NCBI RefSeq assembly: GCF_001999335.1
Contig: NZ_MLHS01000046.1
Location: 1-45,368 of the forward strand
Direction of reading: 5' to 3'
DNA: 45,368 nt
Source: Rodentibacter sp. Ppn85
GTDB taxonomy: Bacteria > Pseudomonadota > Gammaproteobacteria > Enterobacterales > Pasteurellaceae
The stretch's first letter is position 1. Each line of letters opens with the position of its first letter. Both the position numbers and the translations under genes were made by a program. Shown in pieces: positions 19,185 to 28,296 of the stretch. Below the pieces are notes generated by a model. The model was not told the origin of the DNA, did no database searches, and worked only from the letters and a program-made list of their open reading frames with translations.

Positions 19185-19625
19185 TTATAAACCTTTCGGT
19201 AAGCGAATTTTCTGCCCCGGGAAAATTTTATCCGCGTCTTTAATCACCTCTTTATTGGCTTCGACTATCGCTGTGTATTTTGCCCCGTTACCGTAAGTTT
19301 TTTCTGCAATTTTCCAAAGCGTATCGCCTTTTTGAATCACATAAAAGGTATCGTCAGATGATAAAGCTTCACCATTACTGATGGTTGCATCGCTGGTAAC
19401 GGAAGTAATACCTTGAATGTTTCCCGCCATTAAAACCGCTTTTTCCAAAGCTGCCGCAGTAGAAGCGACACCTTGAATATTTGCCACCCCATTTTCAACG
19501 GTAACAGAAAGATTTTCTACACCAGGATTATCTTCTGCGATGTGCTGTGTCACCGCTTTTGATGCATCTTCCTCTTTAGAAAAAAGTTTTCTGCCAATAT
19601 CACCAACAAAATCAAATAAGCCCAT
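19185..19625 (-). CDS. kbp: BON/LysM-domain protein, potassium-binding protein Kbp (YgaU) family
   Basis: The 146-residue protein has an N-terminal BON domain (about 20-88) and a C-terminal LysM domain (about 92-144, TFYVIQKGDTLWKIAEKTYG). It has no signal peptide. This two-domain layout and the start MGLFDFVGDIGRKLF match E. coli Kbp/YgaU, described as a cytoplasmic potassium-binding protein. It is a single-gene unit, with the USS terminator downstream and divergent from ypfJ. Confidence 0.88.
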   Translation of the reverse strand: MGLFDFVGDIGRKLFSKEEDASKAVTQHIAEDNPGVENLSVTVENGVANIQGVASTAAALEKAVLMAGNIQGITSVTSDATISNGEALSSDDTFYVIQKGDTLWKIAEKTYGNGAKYTAIVEANKEVIKDADKIFPGQKIRLPKGL

Positions 19626-19793
19626 TTTTACTCCTTTTCAGTTGTGAATCTCGTTTCCTACAATACTGAAAAATGATGAGGAAGTCTATAAAACACTGCA
19701 TAAATACTTGTAAATCTTTCAGCAAAAAAACTTTAAAGCTGACCGCACTTTGGTAGAATGCATTCATTTTCAATCACAGATAAAGAGGCGATT

Positions 19794-20624
19794 ATGCGTT
19801 GGCAAGGTAGAAGAGAGAGCTCAAATATCGAAGACAGACGGGGTTCCGGCGGCAATTTTGGCGGTGGAAAAGGCACCGGTATTTTAGGATTGATTATTTT
19901 ATTGGTGGGGGCTTATTATGGCGTTGATTTATCCAGTTTGGTCGGTACGCCTGATTTTTCAGGTCAATCCTCCCAACGATTAGAAACTCACGAAGAACAA
20001 CAACTTACCGGTTTGTCAAAAGTCGTGTTAGCAGATACCGAAACCGTGTGGGGAAATTACTTCAAACAAACGGGGCATCAATATCAAGAACCCGTAATGG
20101 TACTCTACAGCGGTGCAACCTCTACTGCCTGTGGCACAGGGCAATCGGCGATGGGGCCGTTCTACTGCCCGAATGATCACAAGGTTTACTTGGATTTATC
20201 CTTTTATAACGATATGAAAAATAAATTGGGCGCTGCCGGCGATTCAGCTTTTGCTTATGTCATTGCTCACGAAGTTGGACACCATGTACAAAATTTACTC
20301 GGAGTCTTAGGGCAAGTTCACCGCGCACAACAAAGTACCGATCGCAAAACCGCTAACCAACTTTCAGTAAAATTGGAGCTACAAGCGGACTGTTTTGCCG
20401 GAGTTTGGGCAAATCAAGCGGTGAAAAGCGGCTTATTTGAGCGAGGAGATGAAGAAAAAGCCTTTAACGCAGCGGAGGCAGTTGGGGATGACCGCTTACA
20501 AAAACGCGGACAAGGCTATGTGGTACCGGATAGTTTCACCCATGGCACCTCCGCACAACGCCTAACTTGGTTTAGAAAAGGACTACAAACGGGCAACCCG
20601 AGCCAGTGTAATACTTTTAATTAA
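19794..20624 (+). CDS. ypfJ: Putative neutral zinc metallopeptidase (YpfJ family)
   Basis: From the ATG at 19794 the protein has 276 residues. It opens with the family start MRWQGRRESSNIEDRRG, a Gly-rich stretch, then one hydrophobic segment (GILGLIILLVGAYYGVDL), so it is probably anchored with the C-terminal domain outside. The peptidase signature is AYVIAHEVGHHVQ (HExxH zinc site), with a likely third ligand in LELQADCFAGVWA. Physiological substrate unknown. A USS lies just before the gene at about 19741. Confidence 0.88.
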   Translation: MRWQGRRESSNIEDRRGSGGNFGGGKGTGILGLIILLVGAYYGVDLSSLVGTPDFSGQSSQRLETHEEQQLTGLSKVVLADTETVWGNYFKQTGHQYQEPVMVLYSGATSTACGTGQSAMGPFYCPNDHKVYLDLSFYNDMKNKLGAAGDSAFAYVIAHEVGHHVQNLLGVLGQVHRAQQSTDRKTANQLSVKLELQADCFAGVWANQAVKSGLFERGDEEKAFNAAEAVGDDRLQKRGQGYVVPDSFTHGTSAQRLTWFRKGLQTGNPSQCNTFN

Positions 20625-20629
20625 AAAAG

Positions 20630-20660
20630 AAAGGTCTAGCGTTTGCTAGACCTTTTTGCT
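20630..20660. terminator. Bidirectional terminator between ypfJ and hslU
   Basis: AAAGGTCTAGC (20630-20640) and GCTAGACCTTT (20645-20655) form a perfect 11-bp stem with a GTTT loop, followed by T on the plus strand and preceded by A-rich sequence for the opposite direction. This strong terminator is not USS-derived. Confidence 0.9.
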
Positions 20661-20670
20661 TAAAAATTAA

Positions 20671-22005
20671 TTAGAGGATAAAACGGCTCAAATCTTCGCT
20701 TTCGACGACTTCACCTAGTGCATCCATCACATAGGCCTCATCAATATTGACGGTTTGACCATTCATATCACTGGCATTAAAGGATATTTTATCCATCAAA
20801 CGCTCCATCACCGTATGCAAACGACGAGCCCCAATATTTTCCGTTTTTTCATTGACACGGAATGCCGCTTCGGCGATTTTTTTCACCGCCTCTTGGGTAA
20901 ATTCAATATTCACCCCTTCCGTTGCCATTAAGGCTTTATATTGTTCCGTTAATGAGGCATTAGGTTCCGTTAAAATACGCTCAAAATCAGCCGCACTTAG
21001 GGCGGAAAGTTCCACACGAATCGGCAAACGTCCCTGTAACTCCGGAATTAAATCGGAAGGGCGTGCCACTTGGAAGGCACCCGATGCAATAAATAAAATA
21101 TGATCCGTTTTCACCATACCATGCTTGGTGCTGACCGTTGAGCCTTCTACTAACGGGAGCAAATCACGTTGTACCCCTTCACGGGAAACATCGGCGCCGC
21201 TGTATTCGCCTTTTTTACAGATTTTATCAATCTCATCAATAAACACGATGCCGTTTTGCTCTACCGCATCAATGGCTTTTTGTTTTAACTCTTCCGGATT
21301 AATCAGTTTCGCTGCTTCGTCATCAATCAACGTTTTTAATGCGTCTTTGATTTTCATTTTGCGTTTTTTGGTTTTTTCACTACCAAGATTTTGGAACATA
21401 GATTGTAACTGGCTTGTCATTTCTTCCATTCCCGGAGGTGCCATAATTTCCACCCCCATGGAAACACCGGCGGAAACATCAATTTCAATCTCTTTATCGT
21501 CTAACTGACCTTCACGCAATTTTTTACGAAATGCCTGACGCGTACTACCGTTGTTATCGTTGTTTTCAACTTTACCCCACTGATTTTTTGCCGGTGGTAA
21601 CAACGCATCAAGAATACGTTCTTCCGCCGTATCTTCGGCTTTCGCACGATTTTTTGCAATTTCTTGTTGGCGAACCAATTTCATTGCGCTATCCGTTAAA
21701 TCACGAATAATCGAATCGACTTCCTTTCCCACATACCCGACTTCGGTAAATTTAGTAGCCTCCACTTTAATGAAAGGTGCATTGGCTAACTTTGCCAAAC
21801 GGCGGGCAATTTCTGTTTTACCCACACCGGTCGGTCCAATCATTAAAATATTTTTAGGAGTTACTTCATGGCGTAGCGGTTCTTGAAGTTGCATACGACG
21901 CCAACGATTACGAAGTGCAATAGCGACCGCTCTTTTGGCATCCACCTGCCCAATAATATGTTGATCTAATTCAGAAACAATTTCTCGAGGAGTCATTTCA
22001 GACAT
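20671..22005 (-). CDS. hslU: HslUV protease ATPase subunit HslU
   Basis: HslU is the AAA+ unfoldase of the HslUV (ClpYQ) protease. From the ATG at 22005 (AAGGA upstream) it has 444 residues, the usual size. Motifs: N-terminal [17 protein letters not shown], Walker [16 protein letters not shown], pore loop GYVGKEV, Walker [12 protein letters not shown], and C-terminal DLSRFIL, the tail that inserts into HslV. A longer reading from 22077 overlaps hslV and is rejected. Confidence 0.98.
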   Translation of the reverse strand: MSEMTPREIVSELDQHIIGQVDAKRAVAIALRNRWRRMQLQEPLRHEVTPKNILMIGPTGVGKTEIARRLAKLANAPFIKVEATKFTEVGYVGKEVDSIIRDLTDSAMKLVRQQEIAKNRAKAEDTAEERILDALLPPAKNQWGKVENNDNNGSTRQAFRKKLREGQLDDKEIEIDVSAGVSMGVEIMAPPGMEEMTSQLQSMFQNLGSEKTKKRKMKIKDALKTLIDDEAAKLINPEELKQKAIDAVEQNGIVFIDEIDKICKKGEYSGADVSREGVQRDLLPLVEGSTVSTKHGMVKTDHILFIASGAFQVARPSDLIPELQGRLPIRVELSALSAADFERILTEPNASLTEQYKALMATEGVNIEFTQEAVKKIAEAAFRVNEKTENIGARRLHTVMERLMDKISFNASDMNGQTVNIDEAYVMDALGEVVESEDLSRFIL

Positions 22006-22015
22006 AATATTTTCC

Positions 22016-22543
22016 TTAATTCGGTAATTCTTCAATAGTGAAATTGGTGTTAGTGAACACACAAATATCACCTGCAATTTTTAATGATTTTTCGACAATT
22101 TCACGAGCGGAAAGATCCGTGTTTTCTACCAATGCACGTGCAGCGGATAGTGCGTAATTGCCACCGGAACCGATAGCTAAAATTTGATCTTCTTCCGGTT
22201 GTACCACATCACCGATACCGGTGATAATTAGGCTTTCTTTTTCATCCGCTACAATCAACATAGCCTCTAATTTACGCAACGCACGATCCGTTCGCCAATC
22301 TTTCGCTAATTCCACCGCACTTTTTAACAAATGTCCTTGGTGCATTTCCAACTTACGTTCAAATAATTCAAACAACGTGAAAGCGTCCGCCGTCCCACCG
22401 GCAAAACCGGCCAACACCTTACCATTGTATAAACGGCGTACTTTGCGTGCATTGCCTTTCATCACGGTATTGCCTAAAGAAACTTGTCCGTCTCCTCCTA
22501 CCACCACTTGCCCATTACGGCGCACACTGACGATTGTAGTCAT
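22016..22543 (-). CDS. hslV: HslUV protease peptidase subunit HslV
   Basis: HslV is the threonine peptidase of HslUV, related to proteasome beta subunits. From the ATG at 22543 the protein has 175 residues and begins [20 protein letters not shown]; after removal of Met the Thr becomes the nucleophile. [14 protein letters not shown] is the conserved glycine-rich segment. It precedes hslU by 10 bp, behind a heat-shock-type promoter. Confidence 0.98.
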   Translation of the reverse strand: MTTIVSVRRNGQVVVGGDGQVSLGNTVMKGNARKVRRLYNGKVLAGFAGGTADAFTLFELFERKLEMHQGHLLKSAVELAKDWRTDRALRKLEAMLIVADEKESLIITGIGDVVQPEEDQILAIGSGGNYALSAARALVENTDLSAREIVEKSLKIAGDICVFTNTNFTIEELPN

Positions 22544-22575
22544 TCTTCTGTCCTTTTTTGAAAAAACTTGCCCGT

Positions 22576-22605
22576 TATATGGCGACAAGATTTGGAAAAT
22601 TCAAG
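22576..22605 (-). promoter_or_regulatory. Heat-shock (sigma-32 type) promoter of hslVU
   Basis: On the minus strand CTTGAA (22600-22605) is followed after 15 bp by CGCCATATA (22576-22584), 7 of 9 matches to the sigma-32 -10 CCCCATTTA. HslVU is a classical heat-shock operon, and the site lies about 33 bp before the hslV start. Confidence 0.75.
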
Positions 22606-22649
22606 ACTATTAATTGATTATTTACTTCTCGCAAATAGAAATAACCCAA

Positions 22650-22703
22650 TGTAATTTAGAAAAATTACAAAAAACATTCAATCATGTAAATTTAGTTTAC
22701 AAT
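22650..22703 (+). promoter_or_regulatory. Dyad operators and -10 upstream of the hsdS-like/hsdR operon
   Basis: Two inverted repeats with TGTAA half-sites lie in the hslV-hsdS gap: TGTAATTTAGAAAAATTACA (22650-22669, 8-bp arms) and TGTAAATTTAGTTTACA (22685-22701, 6-bp arms). A third TGTAAT half lies at about 22712. The second dyad overlaps a -10-like TACAAT (22698-22703), fitting a repressor site. The regulator is unknown; the second dyad is like a TyrR box (TGTAAA-N6-TTTACA) but one base shorter. Confidence 0.5.
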
Positions 22704-22740
22704 TCACTCAATGTAATCTTAAGAAGGCACATTTTATCGT

Positions 22741-23313
22741 ATGTTATTGAGTGATATCGTAGAACTTCATAGCGGTCAGGCTCAGTTCCGCATAACCGAA
22801 ACCAGTGATACAAATGCCTCTGTGTATAGCTATTATTCCCAAGCTCACCTTGAGCAAGATCTAAATCTATCGGACGCTCCCGTTTCATCTAAAGAAATAA
22901 GAACTTTTGATCGGATTACCAGCCTACTTTCTATCGGTGATGTTGTTTTTAGTTTAATTTCAGGAAAAGCAGCTCAAGTAGGTAAATTACATCATCATTT
23001 TTTGTACACTCAAAATTATGTCAAATTAGTACCGAAAGCCCAGATTGATGCAGGTTATTTGATTTATTTACTAAACGAAAATCAGACTCTTCACAAACAA
23101 TTATCTTGTGGCTTACAGGGCTCTCAAGTGCTGAAATATACGACAAAACAGCTTAAATCACTCAAATTACCCAAATTACCAACCTTATCAAAGCAACGAC
23201 TCATCGGAGATATCTACCTTAAACAACAAAAATTGACCTATCTAAAACAGCGAGTTGCTTATCTTGAAAGACAACTAGTATTGAAACAATTACAAAATGT
23301 GAGTGTAAGATGA
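22741..23313 (+). CDS. Short type I restriction specificity-like protein (single target-recognition domain)
   Basis: The 190-residue product resembles one half of an HsdS subunit: a start MLLSDIVELHSGQAQFR typical of a target-recognition domain, a middle FSLISGKAAQVGK and YVKLVPKAQIDAGYLIYLL, the pattern QGSQVLKYTTKQLKSLKLPK, and a C-terminal helix SKQRLIGDIYLKQQKLTYLK like the HsdS spacer. A complete HsdS has about 400 residues with two such domains. Its TGA overlaps the hsdR ATG (ATGA), so both are translated together. I infer it gives, or helps give, DNA specificity. No methyltransferase gene accompanies it. Confidence 0.7.
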   Translation: MLLSDIVELHSGQAQFRITETSDTNASVYSYYSQAHLEQDLNLSDAPVSSKEIRTFDRITSLLSIGDVVFSLISGKAAQVGKLHHHFLYTQNYVKLVPKAQIDAGYLIYLLNENQTLHKQLSCGLQGSQVLKYTTKQLKSLKLPKLPTLSKQRLIGDIYLKQQKLTYLKQRVAYLERQLVLKQLQNVSVR

Positions 23314-26300
23314 CAAATAAAATGCCAGAATTAAAATTTGAAAAAACCTTAATTGAATACCTTTGTACCGGTACGATCACTGCGACCGAAAATGCCGTTT
23401 CTGAACCAAGCGCAGACTATATCGTTCGTACTAAACTTTGGCGTTATGAACCCCATATTAAAACGACTGAAGATTTATGGGAAAACTTCAAACAAATTTT
23501 AGAAAAACTCAATCAAAAAACCTTAAATCGTCCTTTAAGTGCGGTGGAATTTGCACAAGTTAAACGAACAATATCTAATTTATCCACCCCTTATGCCGCC
23601 GGGCAATTCCTTTATGGCACAAATGGCGTATCACAAATTGAAATTGATTTAGATGATGAGCGCCATGTTTTTTTAACGGTATTTGACCAAAAACAAATTG
23701 GTGCAGGCGATACGGTATATCAAATTGTGAATCAAATTAAACGCCCCGCAGTGATTGCAGGCAAAGAAAATCGTTGTTTTGATACCACATTATTGATTAA
23801 TGGCTTACCGATCATTCAAATTGAAGAAAAAAAAGAAACACGGGATATCAATGAAGCATTAAATCAAATGCATCAATATATCGCAGAAAATCAATACAGT
23901 GATATTTTTTCTACACTCCAAATCTTAATCGCAATTACCCCCAATAATGTGAAATATATGGCGAATACTACAGCCGATCGTTTTAATAAAGATTTTGCTT
24001 TTAACTGGCAACGGCAATCGGATAACAAGCCCGTTTATAAATGGAAAGAGTTTGCCGATTCTATGTTGAGTATTCCTATGGCCCATCAGATGGCGACTAA
24101 TTATATGATTTTAGATGGCACACCGAACAAGCAAACGCTAAAAGTGATGCGTCCTTATCAGGTTTATGCAACACGTCGAGTAATGGATAAATTAAAACGG
24201 GCAGATTTTGATCAATCGTTAAATAAGCTCGGTTACATTTGGCATACCACAGGCTCAGGCAAAACCATCACTAGCTTTAAAACCGCTTGGCTGGCAAGCC
24301 GTTCACCAAAAGTGGATAAAGTAGTGTTTCTAGTGGATCGAATTGCATTAACTACTCAAACAAATGAGAATTATCGAGCTTATGATCCTGATGCGAGTGA
24401 AGATAGTCTAGGCAGCGTACTTGATACCAACAATACTACTGATTTAAATCGTAAATTGCATAGCAAAGGTAGCCAAATTATCGTGACCTCCGTACAAAAG
24501 TTAGATACGTTGGTTAAGCGTGCCTCTTTTAAAGCCCCTGAGAAAAATATTGTATTTATTGTGGACGAAGCCCACCGCTCCACCGGAAGTGAAAATTTTA
24601 GTGCTATTCAGAAAGCATTCAAACATTCCGCATGGATTGGTTATACCGGTACGCCGATGCTTGATGAAACTACGAAAGGTTTACGAACCGAAGATATTTT
24701 TGGTGAGCTCTTGCACGCCTATACAATTCGAGAAGCCATTGCAGATCGTAATGTCTTGGGCTTTAAAGTGGATTTTGAAACCACAATTAGCGAAAAAAGC
24801 ATGAAAAAAGATCATCTTCCGAAATTCTATCGCCGTAAATATCCACATTGGAGCGAAAAACAAATTGCATTGAAAATTGCCAACTTAACCCAACAAGACA
24901 TGGACGATAGCATTGAATCCAGTTTTTATGATGAAAATGAAGAGCATATAAAATTAGTCGTAGAAGATATTTTCAAACATTGGAAAAATCGTTCAAATTG
25001 GGACAATAAACGTAATTGTGGACGATACAATGCCTTGCTCACTACCCATGTCGGTGGAGGCAAAGCCAGTACACCAATGGCGATGATGTATTTTCGTGAG
25101 TTCCAACGTGTAAATAAAGTGCGGTCGGAAAATGGCGAGTTTTTGCTTAAAGTTGCCGTCACCTTTAGTCAAAATACAAGCAATAACGACACCATGCTGG
25201 AAACCAACCAAGGGTTATTTGAAGCAATCCAGCACTATAATAAGGAATTTGGCACCAATTTTTCCATGTCTGATGTATCGGCATATACCCAAGATGTCAC
25301 CAGCCGATTAAACCGTACGGTGGCGGACAAACAGTATCTCGATCTTGTCATTGTAGTCGATCAACTGCTCACAGGATTTGATGCCCCCGAATTAAATACA
25401 CTCTATGTTGATCGCACTTTGAAAGGAGCCGGACTAATTCAGGCTTATTCAAGAACCAATCGGGTTTCTGATATGCAGGAAAAGCCTTGGGGGCGCATTA
25501 TCAATTATCGGTGGCCGGCACATAATGAAAATTTAATGAACGAAGCCCTCTCCATTTATGCTAATAAGGATTCCGCCAAATTATCTGATGAAGAGCGGAA
25601 AACTAATAATATTAAAGACAATATTACTGCACCAAAATACGAAGCATTGCTCAATGAAACCAAAAGCATTGTCAAAAAACTCCGTGAAATAACAGATAAC
25701 TTTACCCAATTACCGCCATCTGAAGCGAAAAAATGGGAAATGTTTGAACAATTACGCACCTATACAGCCAATATAGCCAAAATGAAACAATATTCTGTGG
25801 AAAATGAAAACGGTGAAATCATTGGCTTTGATTATGAAAATCCCGATAAACTGATTCACGAACTTGGTATGAGCAACGAAGAAGAAAGTATGCTCACCAA
25901 TACATTGACGAACGAACTCAAACTGCATTTGGCAAAAAGCCGAAATGTACCGGTGATTCAAATTGAGCTAAAAATGACCCACGTGAAAGATGTTGAAATT
26001 AACTATGATTATTTAACAGAGTTGATCACCACCTTACTCAAACAAATCGAAGCGGGTGAAACCGAAAACGCCAAAGAAACCGAGAAAGAATTGGAAAAAT
26101 TTGCCAATGGCTTGGAAGATCGTAGCTTTGCAAATCGAATTAGCGGAGCTGCAAAAGCTATCATGAAAGGCTTTTTCAAATTAAAAGATGCATTTAAAAA
26201 AGACGGCGTTTCCATTGTCGAACAGGCAAATCACGCAAGCCAAGATCAACAATTTTTAGATTTCCGCCTGCAATGGGGATTAACAGAAATCCTGACGAAC

Positions 26301-26513
26301 GCACAACTTCGTCAACTTTTTGCGAAACACCAATTTCAACAAAAAGATTTAGATGATAATGATCAACTCACGGATTTAATCAAACAAGCAGGTCTCACTT
26401 ATCCCGAACTTGCGCAGAATGATGATGTAAAAAAACTAACTAAAATGAAATATCGCAATCAATTGCGTAATGCCATTTATGAGCTAGCGGATGAGTTTGT
26501 GGGGGAAAATTAA
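23310..26513 (+). CDS. hsdR: Type I restriction enzyme endonuclease/translocase subunit
   Basis: HsdR is the motor and nuclease of type I restriction enzymes; it cuts only within a complex with HsdM and HsdS. The 1067-residue protein has an N-terminal PD-(D/E)xK nuclease with Asp158 and IEEKK (Glu172, Lys174) and downstream Gln in NQMHQY. Helicase motifs follow: Walker A HTTGSGKT (312-319), DEAH in IVDEAHRSTG (about 415-424), TGTPM, VDQLLTGFDAPELNTLYVDR, and motif VI QAYSRTNRV. A C-terminal helical domain ends it. Two USS lie inside (23537, 25117). The frame is intact. There is no hsdM next to it. Confidence 0.93.
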   Translation: MTNKMPELKFEKTLIEYLCTGTITATENAVSEPSADYIVRTKLWRYEPHIKTTEDLWENFKQILEKLNQKTLNRPLSAVEFAQVKRTISNLSTPYAAGQFLYGTNGVSQIEIDLDDERHVFLTVFDQKQIGAGDTVYQIVNQIKRPAVIAGKENRCFDTTLLINGLPIIQIEEKKETRDINEALNQMHQYIAENQYSDIFSTLQILIAITPNNVKYMANTTADRFNKDFAFNWQRQSDNKPVYKWKEFADSMLSIPMAHQMATNYMILDGTPNKQTLKVMRPYQVYATRRVMDKLKRADFDQSLNKLGYIWHTTGSGKTITSFKTAWLASRSPKVDKVVFLVDRIALTTQTNENYRAYDPDASEDSLGSVLDTNNTTDLNRKLHSKGSQIIVTSVQKLDTLVKRASFKAPEKNIVFIVDEAHRSTGSENFSAIQKAFKHSAWIGYTGTPMLDETTKGLRTEDIFGELLHAYTIREAIADRNVLGFKVDFETTISEKSMKKDHLPKFYRRKYPHWSEKQIALKIANLTQQDMDDSIESSFYDENEEHIKLVVEDIFKHWKNRSNWDNKRNCGRYNALLTTHVGGGKASTPMAMMYFREFQRVNKVRSENGEFLLKVAVTFSQNTSNNDTMLETNQGLFEAIQHYNKEFGTNFSMSDVSAYTQDVTSRLNRTVADKQYLDLVIVVDQLLTGFDAPELNTLYVDRTLKGAGLIQAYSRTNRVSDMQEKPWGRIINYRWPAHNENLMNEALSIYANKDSAKLSDEERKTNNIKDNITAPKYEALLNETKSIVKKLREITDNFTQLPPSEAKKWEMFEQLRTYTANIAKMKQYSVENENGEIIGFDYENPDKLIHELGMSNEEESMLTNTLTNELKLHLAKSRNVPVIQIELKMTHVKDVEINYDYLTELITTLLKQIEAGETENAKETEKELEKFANGLEDRSFANRISGAAKAIMKGFFKLKDAFKKDGVSIVEQANHASQDQQFLDFRLQWGLTEILTNAQLRQLFAKHQFQQKDLDDNDQLTDLIKQAGLTYPELAQNDDVKKLTKMKYRNQLRNAIYELADEFVGEN

Positions 26514-26514
26514 C

Positions 26515-27468
26515 ATGGTAAAAGAAATCAAATCTTGGAAAGATTATAAAGATTTACTTGAATTGTTGATAAGCCGAGGAATGGGTGTTGAGTGTCAGCA
26601 ACAGGCGCTACACTATTTGGAAAATATTGGCTATTACCGATTAAGTGGCTATTGGCATCCATTTAGACAGAAGAACGAACTACAATCCCAACAAAAAGCA
26701 AAATTGGTATTGTTAGACGATTTTAAACCGGACACCTACTTTTCCACCGTTCTAAATTTATATATTTTTGACAAAAAGTTACGCCTACTCGCATTAGATG
26801 CATTAGAGCGTATTGAAATGGCAGTTAGAAATGACGTGGTACATTTATTAGGGAAATTACATCCACTAGCCCATATTGAACCTCATCAAACTGATCCACA
26901 AACAAGGAATAACATATGTTGTTTACATCCGAATTTTGTAAACACAGATAAATATGTACGATGGAAAGAAAAACACAACAAGCTCGTTGAACGAGCAAAA
27001 AACCGAGAGTCGATTAAACATTATATGAAACAATATGGAGGCGTCTTACCAATTTGGGTATCTGCTGAAGTTTGGGACTTTGGTCTATTATCACAACTCT
27101 TTGCGGGCATGCGTTTCCATGATAAAAATATGATTGCTAAAAAATATGGCGTGAAACATGGGAAAACGTTAGAACAATGGCTAAAAAGTTTAAATTTTAT
27201 TCGTAATGTTTGTGCTCATCATGGCCGTTTATGGAATTTAAATATAGTGAATACTGCAGCACCACTAGATGATTTTGTCTCAATAAACCAATATCGTGTG
27301 TTTATGTATTTAGTGATTATGCAGAAAATGTTGTTAACGATTAATCCCAAATCTACATGGAATAAACGATTGTATGAACTACTTAAGTCTTTTCCAAATG
27401 CCGAAAATGGAGCAATTTCAATACAGGACATGGGCTACCCCAAGATTGGGAAGATTGGGAAGAATTAG
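26515..27468 (+). CDS. Abi_2 (AbiD/AbiF-type) abortive-infection protein, C-terminus shifted
   Basis: The 317-residue protein matches the Abi_2 family: LLISRGM, YLENIGYYRLSGYWHPF near residue 45, LRLLALDALERIEMAVRNDV near 90-110, and FIRNVCAHHGRLWN near 230, whose Arg-x4-His is the HEPN ribonuclease-type motif. Such proteins abort phage infection, by known examples of the family. The ATG at 26515 is 1 bp after the hsdR stop, with GGGGGA upstream, so it is in the hsdR transcript. After MGYPK (about 27444) the frame turns to KIGKIGKN and stops. One base to the other frame gives the more family-like DWEDWEELELWENTVNEN ending at 27500. I infer a one-base deletion (or sequencing error) around 27439-27446 that alters only the last residues. 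Confidence 0.82.
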   Translation: MVKEIKSWKDYKDLLELLISRGMGVECQQQALHYLENIGYYRLSGYWHPFRQKNELQSQQKAKLVLLDDFKPDTYFSTVLNLYIFDKKLRLLALDALERIEMAVRNDVVHLLGKLHPLAHIEPHQTDPQTRNNICCLHPNFVNTDKYVRWKEKHNKLVERAKNRESIKHYMKQYGGVLPIWVSAEVWDFGLLSQLFAGMRFHDKNMIAKKYGVKHGKTLEQWLKSLNFIRNVCAHHGRLWNLNIVNTAAPLDDFVSINQYRVFMYLVIMQKMLLTINPKSTWNKRLYELLKSFPNAENGAISIQDMGYPKIGKIGKN

Positions 27469-27533
27469 AACTTTGGGAAAACACCGTAAACGAGAACTGA
27501 CGCGTGCAAAAGCAGAGGCGCCAGTCATGTTAG

Positions 27534-27683
27534 TACGAATGGTATCACAAATTTCTAAATTATCAACGTAAAAATTTCGACTTCCGATATAGATTAGATT
27601 CACTCATTGCAAATTTTGCTATGTGGCATAAGAGCGAGTATATCGGCATAAAACTACACAAAAAAAACCAACCGCACTTTTAA
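27534..27683 (+). pseudogene. Unidentified open stretch, possibly a gene remnant
   Basis: Between the Abi_2 gene and hsdS a 49-codon open stretch reads YEWYHKF, RKNFDFRYRLDSLIANF and MWHKSEYIGIKLHKK before a TAA inside a USS. It has protein-like composition but no start at its head and no family I recognise. It may be the 3' end of a gene lost from between abi and hsdS. Possibly non-coding. Confidence 0.3.
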
Positions 27684-27705
27684 CCGTATTATAAGGAAAA
27701 ACAAA

Positions 27706-28284
27706 ATGAATAACGAAAAAAGACTTGCACCAAAATTACGTTTTCCCGAATTTACTGACGCTTGGGAACAGAGGAAGTTGGGGGAAATAGGAAATACTTT
27801 TACAGGATTATCAGGAAAAACAAAAGAGGACTTTGGACATGGTGATGCTAAATTTATTACTTACTTAAATGTATTTAATAATTCCATTTCAGATTTAAAT
27901 GGTACTGAACAAATTGAAATAGATCCTAAACAACATACTGTTAAATATGGTGATATTTTATTTACAACATCATCAGAAACACCAAATGAAGTCGGGATGT
28001 CATCCGTATGGCTTGGTAATACTGAGAATGTGTATCTCAATAGCTTTTGTTTTGGCTATAGATTAAACAAGAGAATGGACTTACATTTTTTAGCATTCTT
28101 ACTTCGTTCTCCTGAAATTCGTCAGAAGTTTACCTTATTAGCTCAAGGTATTTCCCGATATAACATTTCAAAGAATAAAGTAATGGAGATGAATATTTTA
28201 ATTCCAGAAATTGAAGAACAACAAAAAATCGGCGCATTTTTCACCGCATTTGATCGCTACATCACCATTCATCAGCGTAAGTGA
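27706..28284 (+). CDS. hsdS: Half-size HsdS specificity subunit, expressed copy of the inversion cassette
   Basis: HsdS chooses the DNA target of a type I enzyme. This 192-residue protein has the usual N-terminus APKLRFPEFTDAWEQRKLGE, one target-recognition domain (about 25-165), and the beginning of the central conserved region EEQQKIGAFFTAFDRYITI-HQRK, then TGA. Usual HsdS proteins continue with a coiled coil and a second domain, so this is one half, without most of the spacer helix. It has a good ribosome-binding site (AAGGA) and a start codon, unlike the opposite cassette at 29249-29776. Two inverted repeats (27758-27779, 28201-28284) tie it to that cassette. Confidence 0.88.
   Translation: MNNEKRLAPKLRFPEFTDAWEQRKLGEIGNTFTGLSGKTKEDFGHGDAKFITYLNVFNNSISDLNGTEQIEIDPKQHTVKYGDILFTTSSETPNEVGMSSVWLGNTENVYLNSFCFGYRLNKRMDLHFLAFLLRSPEIRQKFTLLAQGISRYNISKNKVMEMNILIPEIEEQQKIGAFFTAFDRYITIHQRK
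27758..27779 (+). repeat. Outer inverted repeat, left copy
   Basis: ACGCTTGGGAACAGAG (27758-27773) is identical to the reverse complement of 29754-29769; one mismatch then AAGTT extends it to 22 bp. It encodes AWEQRKL at the start of the TRD, in the same phase in both copies. Confidence 0.9.
28201..28284 (+). repeat. Inner inverted repeat, left copy
   Basis: This 84-bp stretch encodes the HsdS central segment through IHQRK and the TGA. It matches the reverse complement of 29249-29332 with only about five mismatches. Confidence 0.92.
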
Positions 28285-28296
28285 TGTAAAGTAAAA

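Noticed and set aside
27374-27571. Open frame overlapping the end of the Abi_2 gene
   Set aside because: Out of frame with both the Abi_2 protein and its expected C-terminal continuation; Arg-rich composition typical of a shadow.
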